From positions 1 through 12,190 of the forward strand of contig JBKPDL010000165.1 of the NCBI GenBank assembly GCA_046727855.1: a stretch of DNA of 12,190 nt, read 5' to 3'. The stretch is from DASPWV01 sp046727855. Its GTDB lineage: Bacteria > Acidobacteriota > Vicinamibacteria > Vicinamibacterales > UBA2999. Below are positions 1 through 4,538 of the stretch, in pieces. Position 1 is the stretch's first letter. Each line of letters begins with the position of its first letter. A program made the position numbers and the translations under genes. Below the pieces are notes generated by a model, which was not told the DNA's origin, made no database searches, and saw only the letters and a list, made by a program, of their open reading frames with translations.

Positions 1-77
1 GACTTCTTCCGTTCGATACGTCCAACGAAGCCTACAAACTGGGCGTCAACTATCTAATCTATGGCCTGACACACTAG
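1..77 (+). CDS. C-terminal end of an upstream gene, possibly DUF4159 family (partial)
   Basis: Only the last 24 codons are visible. They are read in the frame starting at base 3 and stop at TAG 75-77. The peptide contains LPFDTSNEAYKLGVNYLIYG and ends in LTH. From memory, the 'aYklGvN..vYaLT' ending is typical of the extreme C-terminus of DUF4159 proteins, which are common in Acidobacteriota, but 24 residues are too few to be sure. No other frame of this stretch gives a protein-like ending. The downstream PPK2 gene starts 150 bp later, so the two need not share an operon. Confidence 0.45.
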   Translation, partial: LLPFDTSNEAYKLGVNYLIYGLTH

Positions 78-227
78 CCAGCTTGTCGCACCGGATCCGA
101 ACCGGACCGCATCGAACCCACACGCCACCACCAAGCGGCCAGGTCATCACCGACCGAGTAGAATTGCTGTCCGCGGCCTGCGCGTGGGACCGTGCGCGCG
201 CGGCGACAGAGACGCCGGAGGACCACG

Positions 228-1031
228 GTGGCTGAGAAAAAGAAGCAAGAGAAACTCAAGCGCAAGGACTACGAAACGAAGCTCGCGGAATTGCACTTCG
301 AGCTGGTGAAGATGCAGTACTGGATCAAAGAGACGGGGCATAAGCTGCTCCTCATCTTCGAAGGCCGCGATGCAGCGGGAAAGGGAGGAGCCGTCAAGGC
401 GATCAGCGAACCGCTCAATCCGCGCGGCTCCCGCATTGTCGCCCTCGGGACACCCTCCGACCGGGAGAGGACGCAGTGGTACTTCCAGCGCTACGTCGCC
501 CATCTTCCCGCCGCCGGCGAGATCGTGATGCTCGATCGCAGTTGGTACAACCGCGCGGGCGTGGAGCGGGTGATGGGCTTCTGCACCGACGACGAGTACA
601 AGGAGTTCATGCGTACTTGTCCCGAGTTCGAACGAATGCTCGTCCGCTCAGGGATCACGCTGCTGAAGTACTGGTTCTCCGTCAGCGACGAGGAACAGAA
701 GCGGCGCTTCAAGGATCGGGCGGGGAACCCCGCGCGCAGATGGAAGCTGAGTCCGATGGATCTCGAATCCATGCCGAAATGGGTCGAGTACTCGAAAGCC
801 AAAGACGAAATGTTCCGTTATACCGACCACAAGAAAGCGCGCTGGTGGACCGTGGAGGCCGATGACAAGCGCCGCGCGCGTCTCAACTGCATCGCGCATA
901 TTCTCAATTCGGTGCCCTACAAGGATGTGACGCCGCCGCCGCTCAACCTGCCCAAGAGCCGGCCGAATCCGGGAAGCTACAAACGGCCGCCATGGTCGAA
1001 ACAGCACTTCGTGCCGGACGTGGAAATATGA
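228..1031 (+). CDS. ppk2: Polyphosphate kinase 2 family protein (PPK2, class I-like)
   Basis: PPK2 enzymes move phosphate between inorganic polyphosphate and nucleoside di- or triphosphates in the cytoplasm, usually making GTP or ATP from polyphosphate. The start is GTG 228, because GGAGGA (217-222) sits 5 nt upstream; an in-frame GTG at 192 has no such site and would add an Arg-rich stretch. This gives 267 aa, a normal single-domain PPK2 length. Visible motifs are the Walker A loop GRDAAGKGG (46-54), the Walker B-like LDRSWYNRAGVERVMGF (102-118), and the lid region with RWKLSPMDLES and W-x-x-Y around residues 180-195. The N-terminus is a Lys-rich helix. No pap or ppk1 neighbour is present and the gene appears to stand alone. 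A TAGAAT hexamer at 159-164 could be a -10 box, but I see no matching -35. The subclass and the preferred nucleotide cannot be told from motifs alone. Confidence 0.93.
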   Translation: MAEKKKQEKLKRKDYETKLAELHFELVKMQYWIKETGHKLLLIFEGRDAAGKGGAVKAISEPLNPRGSRIVALGTPSDRERTQWYFQRYVAHLPAAGEIVMLDRSWYNRAGVERVMGFCTDDEYKEFMRTCPEFERMLVRSGITLLKYWFSVSDEEQKRRFKDRAGNPARRWKLSPMDLESMPKWVEYSKAKDEMFRYTDHKKARWWTVEADDKRRARLNCIAHILNSVPYKDVTPPPLNLPKSRPNPGSYKRPPWSKQHFVPDVEI

Positions 1032-1384
1032 CGGCACTTGAATCTCCTGTGTGATCGCGATGTTGGCGCCCAATGTGCAGTAGCCGGCGGGGAACGGCTG
1101 GGATTCGACAACAGGACGGCTGATTCAGAAGCGGGGCGGAAGAGTCGTAGAGACTTCGTAGAGACATAGCGAAGCTGTGCACTGCACATGCAGTCGTCGT
1201 AATGCCGACGACGTTCAGGTATGCTCAATCCGCTGCTGCCGCCGATGAGGCGCTATTCTTATCGGACCTCGACCCGGTCGCGACCGAGTTGATGTGGAGG
1301 GCCGCTCGCGGCTGGGCGGCATCTCGTTCGACTCTTTCGTTCATACGAGCTGTTCGACCATATCAATCAGAAACTTGAGGCTCC
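1032..1384. other. Intergenic stretch without a supported gene
   Basis: This 353-bp gap separates the PPK2 and STAS genes. I see no protein-like frame on either strand. It holds a 10-bp direct repeat (tcgtagagac at 1145-1154 and 1156-1165), a short dyad (tgtgca/tgcaca, 1176-1188) and a 7-bp hairpin (1193-1212). No convincing -35/-10 pair for the STAS gene is visible. Confidence 0.6.
1193..1212 (+). terminator. Weak hairpin after the PPK2 gene
   Basis: GTCGTCG (1193-1199) and CGACGAC (1206-1212) form a perfect 7-bp stem with a 6-nt loop, 160 bp past the PPK2 stop. There is no T-tract after it, so it is not a classical intrinsic terminator and may be incidental. Confidence 0.2.
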
Positions 1385-1744
1385 ATGCACTGGACCGATA
1401 TCGCGGAGCGCCGATACGGCGACGTCGTGGTTCTCGACTTGCGAGGCAACATGGCATTATCCGACTCGCCCGGTCGTCTGGTCACTGCTATCAATCAGCT
1501 CGTACAGCGCGGTGAGCGCAACATTCTCCTCAACCTCGTTGAGGTGCCGTACCTCGATTCTCAGGGGCTCGCGGACATTGTGCAGGGGTTCAAGATCGCG
1601 CAGCGCGCGGGCGGTACGCTCAAACTAATTCACATCGCCGATCGGATTCGAGAATTGCTGGTAACGACGAAGCTGACGACCTTTATCCAGGCATTCGATT
1701 CGGAACAGGAAGCCGTCGATAGTTTTCGCTCGCCGCGAAAGTGA
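1385..1744 (+). CDS. STAS-domain anti-sigma factor antagonist (SpoIIAA/RsbV-like)
   Basis: This 119-aa protein is a single STAS domain. Such proteins bind a serine kinase/anti-sigma factor of the RsbW/SpoIIAB type and free the sigma factor when unphosphorylated. The fold is visible as an opening beta strand DVVVLDLRG (13-21), a helix, the strand NILLNLVEV (46-54), then the phosphorylation-site loop YLDSQGLADI with Ser59 as the expected phospho-acceptor. A further strand TLKLIHI and the closing helix follow. GAGG (1377-1380) lies 4 nt before ATG 1385. No kinase, phosphatase or sigma factor gene is in the window, so its partner must be encoded elsewhere. It could also act in another STAS-based switch. 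Family assignment is firm; the pathway is not known. Confidence 0.9.
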   Translation: MHWTDIAERRYGDVVVLDLRGNMALSDSPGRLVTAINQLVQRGERNILLNLVEVPYLDSQGLADIVQGFKIAQRAGGTLKLIHIADRIRELLVTTKLTTFIQAFDSEQEAVDSFRSPRK

Positions 1745-1926
1745 TGCCTGGATCAAATCCGCCGCGTGTGCAATGTGGCGAGATACAGTGGGAGCACACG
1801 ATAGGGTAGTCATGAATGCCGTCTTTCAAAATGACAAGCTGATTACGCGAACACAGTTCTGCTTGCCGTGAGATGTCAGCCAGAGCCAAGCGTGACCGCC
1901 ACCTCGTCCGCTGAACTCGAAGTCAC

Positions 1927-1956
1927 TGGACGCGACGGGCCTTCCGGGTTCATAGT
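1927..1956 (+). promoter_or_regulatory. Candidate promoter for the lipocalin-like gene
   Basis: TGGACG (1927-1932), an 18-bp spacer and CATAGT (1951-1956) each match four of six sigma-70 consensus bases. The -10 is directly followed by CCGC, a context also seen after the candidate -10 boxes of both TonB receptor genes. The match is weak and rests on sequence only. Confidence 0.25.
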
Positions 1957-1983
1957 CCGCTCATCGCCTTCAGGAGGGCGCCA

Positions 1984-2514
1984 ATGACCTCCGCCGTACT
2001 CGCCTCAGTCGTCTGGCTGCTCGTCGCAGCCGCTTCCAACACACAACAAACGAAACCCGATCTGTCCGGCACCTGGCAGATGGATCTCTCGCAGAGCGAG
2101 TCCGCCGCTCAAGGTGAGCCGATTGGCCCGGTGACTATGGTGATCACGCAGAGCGCCACGGAGATCCGAATCGAAACCACCAGCCGACGGGGATCCATCG
2201 TCGACGTCTACCGATTCGCGGCGCCCGCGCCTTCTCCGGGCTCCGCGCCGGAGCCTGGCGCTGATGCGGTTCGCGCCGCGCCCACCACTCCGCTGCCGGC
2301 GATCGCGCGGTGGCGAGGCGACACGCTGCTCGTGGATGCCGTGCGCGACGTGCGCGGACAGACAATCACCGTGCAGCGCGCCATCTCGCTCAGCGCCAAC
2401 GGCAAGGAACTCATCGTGGAGTCCACGATGAATGTGCAGCATGGCTACAGCATCTCTGGGGCACGGGTATACGGGACCGGCAAGGACGTGTTCGTCAGGC
2501 GTCCGTCCCAATAG
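1984..2514 (+). CDS. Secreted lipocalin-like protein of unknown function
   Basis: I do not recognise a specific family for this 176-aa protein. A hydrophobic N-terminus (residues 2-18, cleavage probably near the AAAS segment) suggests export. It is followed by DLSGTWQMDLSQS, the 'sGtW.ld...S' opening typical of small secreted lipocalin-like proteins. The rest is rich in alternating beta-type strands (VTMVITQSATEIRIET, GKELIVEST) interrupted by a Pro/Ala/Gly-rich loop (about residues 80-105), consistent with a beta barrel or sandwich. The start ATG 1984 is well supported by AGGAGGG (1972-1978) 5 nt upstream. The next gene begins about 90 bp downstream on the same strand, so co-transcription is possible but not shown. 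A role in binding a small hydrophobic ligand is only a guess. Confidence 0.8.
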   Translation: MTSAVLASVVWLLVAAASNTQQTKPDLSGTWQMDLSQSESAAQGEPIGPVTMVITQSATEIRIETTSRRGSIVDVYRFAAPAPSPGSAPEPGADAVRAAPTTPLPAIARWRGDTLLVDAVRDVRGQTITVQRAISLSANGKELIVESTMNVQHGYSISGARVYGTGKDVFVRRPSQ

Positions 2515-2603
2515 CCGCCACGCTGCACGCAACCGGACCGGGTAACCGGCGCAAACTGACCCGCGCGCGTTTATCGTCATGGGACTTTCCAGGAGACATG
2601 CCC

Positions 2604-3545
2604 ATGGCGACGATGATGATTGTCAGTTGTCGAAAGGATTTCTGGTCCCCGACCGAATTTGCCGGCGGCGACGAGATCCGCCGCGTCGATCTTGAAACGA
2701 AGACGGGAAAGGTGGTTACGCGGACCGAATTTCTGCAGGAGCTCCAAGGTAAGCGCGTGACGGTGCTCGTCCACGGGTACAACAACGAGGAACTCGATGT
2801 CATCGACTCGTACAAGACGATTGACGCGCGCATGCGCCTGCTCGGGTTTCTCGGCGGAGCCAACACCAGCTACGACGCGCTCGTCGGCTTCGTGTGGCCG
2901 GGTGGAGCAGTGGGCGTGTCGTTTCCGTTCGCGCGCCTGCGCGCGAGCGAGAGCGCCGCGCGATTTGCGGCGCTGATTGGATCGCTGCGCAGCGCGAACG
3001 TCACGATTGATCTGAACACGCACAGCCTCGGTTCGCATGTCGTGCTCGAAGCGCTGCGCGACGGCGCGCCGCAGCTCGTACGCAACGCATGGAATTTCGC
3101 CTCCGCGGTCGACAACGAGTCGATCGAGCGCGACGAACGCTACTTCCAGGCGAGCCAGCGCTGTCGGATGTTCTACGTGTTTCACTCGAAGAATGATGCT
3201 GTGTTGCGCGTGTGGTATCGCGTTGGCGACTTCTTCGACTTCGACACCGCGCTCGGTTACTCAGGGCCCGAGGATCCCGGATCCATCATCAGGAACTCCG
3301 CCAACGTGCGCGTCGTCAACTGCAAGGACGTGGTGGAGTCGCATGGCGGCTATCGATCGAGCGGCGAAGTGTGGTCGTACATCGCGCAGCAGCTCATCAA
3401 TCCGTCGCCGGATCAGTTCGTCACGTTGACAAAAACGCCGCAAGCGCTGAACGCCGTGTTTCGCGTCAGCGGCGGTCGCCAGCCGCGCGTCGCCGGCCGT
3501 GGACGCGCGGCGAAAAAACGTGGCCGGAAGCGCGCGCCGCGGTGA
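2604..3545 (+). CDS. Alpha/beta hydrolase, DUF900-like esterase/lipase family
   Basis: This 313-aa protein looks like a serine hydrolase of the DUF900/esterase-lipase superfamily. The oxyanion-hole strand VTVLVHGYNN is at 52-61. The nucleophile elbow is THSLGSH with Ser141, where Thr replaces the usual first Gly of GxSxG. A likely acid is Asp198 in VFHSKNDAVLR, and His247 in VESHGGY completes the triad. No signal peptide is seen, so a cytoplasmic location is likely. The C-terminus is a 22-residue strongly basic tail rich in Arg and Lys that is outside the fold. I chose ATG 2604 because AGGAGA (2591-2596) is 7 nt upstream; ATG 2598 is only 1-2 nt from that site. A longer reading frame upstream overlaps the previous gene and is spurious. 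The substrate is unknown. Confidence 0.85.
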   Translation: MATMMIVSCRKDFWSPTEFAGGDEIRRVDLETKTGKVVTRTEFLQELQGKRVTVLVHGYNNEELDVIDSYKTIDARMRLLGFLGGANTSYDALVGFVWPGGAVGVSFPFARLRASESAARFAALIGSLRSANVTIDLNTHSLGSHVVLEALRDGAPQLVRNAWNFASAVDNESIERDERYFQASQRCRMFYVFHSKNDAVLRVWYRVGDFFDFDTALGYSGPEDPGSIIRNSANVRVVNCKDVVESHGGYRSSGEVWSYIAQQLINPSPDQFVTLTKTPQALNAVFRVSGGRQPRVAGRGRAAKKRGRKRAPR

Positions 3546-3759
3546 ATTCCGGGCGTGAGTGCCGTGGCGGTTGCATCAACAGTGCCCTTCGGCAACTTGC
3601 ACGAAGGCATCCGGTCAAAGCCGTCGGATCCCCTGACCCGACGTCGACAGGACGTTCGGCAACCTACCGGGCGATCGCGAGGCGGGGTCGGGCAACGACG
3701 GCGAGCCGTTGGAAATTGTCGGCATCGCGCCCGGCCTTCGCGACACGTTGTTACTAGCC
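3546..3759 (+). pseudogene. Remnant of an ADOP/MacB-type ABC transporter permease
   Basis: Directly after the hydrolase stop, and in the same frame, the DNA reads IPGVSAVAVASTVPFGNLHE. This resembles the '.PGV..v.vASTVPFGd..EG' segment of the periplasmic loop of acidobacterial duplicated orphan permeases. The similarity then stops. It resumes in the +1 frame (about 3652-3759) as RTFGN, then DGEPLEIVGIAPGLRDTLL, resembling the later '.GEP.EIVGvap.lR..L' segment. The intervening part is missing and the two pieces are in different frames, so this is a deleted and frameshifted fossil. No N-terminal membrane segment or C-terminal FtsX domain is present. The family assignment is from memory of these motifs; the loss of frame is seen directly. 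Confidence 0.55.
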
Positions 3760-3781
3760 CAGAATCTGGAAATTCAAAGAA

Positions 3782-3907
3782 CTGGAGGGTTGGAGCCAAT
3801 CCGGAGATCTGCGGATCGTCGACATCGGTCGATCTCCGGATTTTCAGATCCTCCGGTCTGCTCCAAAATCCTGGACATCTCCAACTTTCCGTGGCTCCAC
3901 CCTCCAG
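3782..3907. repeat. 126-nt nested inverted repeat, possible small palindromic element
   Basis: The outer arms are CTGGAGGGTTGGAGCCA (3782-3798) and TGGCTCCACCCTCCAG (3892-3907). They pair over 16 bp with a single bulged T in the left arm. Just inside is a perfect 12-bp inverted repeat, AATCCGGAGATC (3798-3809) and GATCTCCGGATT (3831-3842), with a 21-nt loop that itself holds the palindrome GTCGAC. A transcript of either strand could fold into a long branched hairpin. It may be a miniature transposable element, a dispersed intergenic palindrome or a structured RNA. No transposase or clear target-site duplication is visible. Confidence 0.6.
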
Positions 3908-3989
3908 CTTCACGACTCGCTGGACTTCACCGCGTACTTGATCGATCATCGAAGCACTCACCCCAGCGTGCCTTTGTGGAGAATGGCCT

Positions 3990-4241
3990 ATGAGTTTGCT
4001 ATTGGTTGCCTCCAACTTGCTCGAACGCGTTGGTCTCAGACAACGCACTGCAGCGCTCAACCCCACAGCACTGGTTGAACCGCCAATCACCGAAACTTCA
4101 AGGCAGCTGCGCGATCGGCTGCGAAAGGAGATCAGAAGCCGCGGCGGTCAACCGGAGGAGATCGAAAGCATCACCGGTGATTGCGATCAGCAGGTCGCGA
4201 CGCAGGTTCGAAATTACACGGAGTGGCTCGCGCGCCACTGA
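3990..4241 (+). CDS. Hypothetical 83-aa protein
   Basis: I do not recognise this ORF. GGAG (3978-3981) lies 8 nt before ATG 3990. The C-terminal half has a believable composition: a charged helical stretch RQLRDRLRKEIRSRGGQPEE, then a short acidic segment and WLARH at the end. The N-terminal half looks less like a protein and may be non-coding DNA. A second ORF in an overlapping frame (4006-4257) is Ser/Arg-rich in the manner of a shadow frame. The gene sits between a degenerate region and a hairpin/tandem-repeat region, so it may be a chance ORF or a decayed gene. Confidence 0.35.
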   Translation: MSLLLVASNLLERVGLRQRTAALNPTALVEPPITETSRQLRDRLRKEIRSRGGQPEEIESITGDCDQQVATQVRNYTEWLARH

Positions 4242-4257
4242 ACACGAGGTGATCTGA

Positions 4258-4289
4258 ACACGAAGAGCGGACCTCGACGCTCTTCGTGT
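4258..4289. terminator. Strong 12-bp hairpin after the 83-aa ORF
   Basis: ACACGAAGAGCG (4258-4269) and CGCTCTTCGTGT (4278-4289) are perfect inverted repeats with an 8-nt loop, starting 17 nt after the stop at 4241. No T-tract follows on either side, so it may stop transcription inefficiently, protect an RNA 3' end, or be part of the adjacent repeat region. Confidence 0.4.
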
Positions 4290-4290
4290 G

Positions 4291-4409
4291 CCCTTCGACT
4301 CGCGTCCTTCCGCCGCGCTCGCTCAGGGCACGCCCTTCGACTCGCGTCCCTCCGCCGGGCTCGCTCAGGGCACGCCCTTCGACTCGCGTCCCTCCGCCGC
4401 GCTCGCTCA
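4291..4409. repeat. 42-bp tandem repeat, about 2.8 copies
   Basis: Copies begin at 4291, 4333 and 4375; the third is cut off after 35 bp. The first two differ at only two positions. Each unit starts CCCTTCGACTCGCG and ends CGCTCGCTCAGGGCACG. The period is a multiple of three, so long antisense reading frames pass through it. The Arg-rich repeats in those frames look like an artefact of the DNA repeat, not a protein. It lies upstream of the TonB receptor gene. It is not a CRISPR array, because the units abut without spacers. Confidence 0.85.
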
Positions 4410-4497
4410 TTGATGCGCATCCTTGCCAGCTCATGAAATGCCTGCGCAGAGTCATCGACCGTCGCACGTCTGCTGTGTACGGTTCTTCGTGCGCGGT

Positions 4498-4513
4498 GAT
4501 ATAAGAGTCCGCC
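4498..4513 (+). promoter_or_regulatory. Candidate -10 region of the receptor/heme/Rieske operon
   Basis: TATAAG (4500-4505) matches five of six bases of the sigma-70 -10 box and lies 34 nt before the start codon, but no good -35 hexamer is found 16-18 bp upstream. It is followed by AGTCCGCC, similar to the CGTCCGCC after the -10 box of the second receptor gene. Confidence 0.25.
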
Positions 4514-4538
4514 ACCCGCCGTTTCAAAGGAGGCTCCG

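Noticed and set aside
159..164. TAGAAT as the -10 box of the PPK2 gene
   Set aside because: The hexamer is good but nothing like a -35 is found 16-18 bp upstream, so it is not listed as a promoter.
1745..1983. Possible small gene between the STAS and lipocalin-like genes
   Set aside because: The best frame (ATG 1812) gives only about 16 codons with no ribosome site; nothing else was seen in this gap apart from the weak promoter.
2310..2603. N-terminal extension of the hydrolase frame
   Set aside because: It overlaps the well-supported lipocalin-like gene in another frame, is Arg/His-rich without structure, and the ribosome site at 2591-2596 places the start at 2604.
3709..3993. 94-aa ORF starting at TTG 3709
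   Set aside because: Only its first 15 or so codons are protein-like, and these belong to the permease remnant; the rest runs through the inverted-repeat element.
4291..4409. CRISPR array
   Set aside because: The 42-bp units are directly adjacent with no variable spacers, and there are no cas genes.
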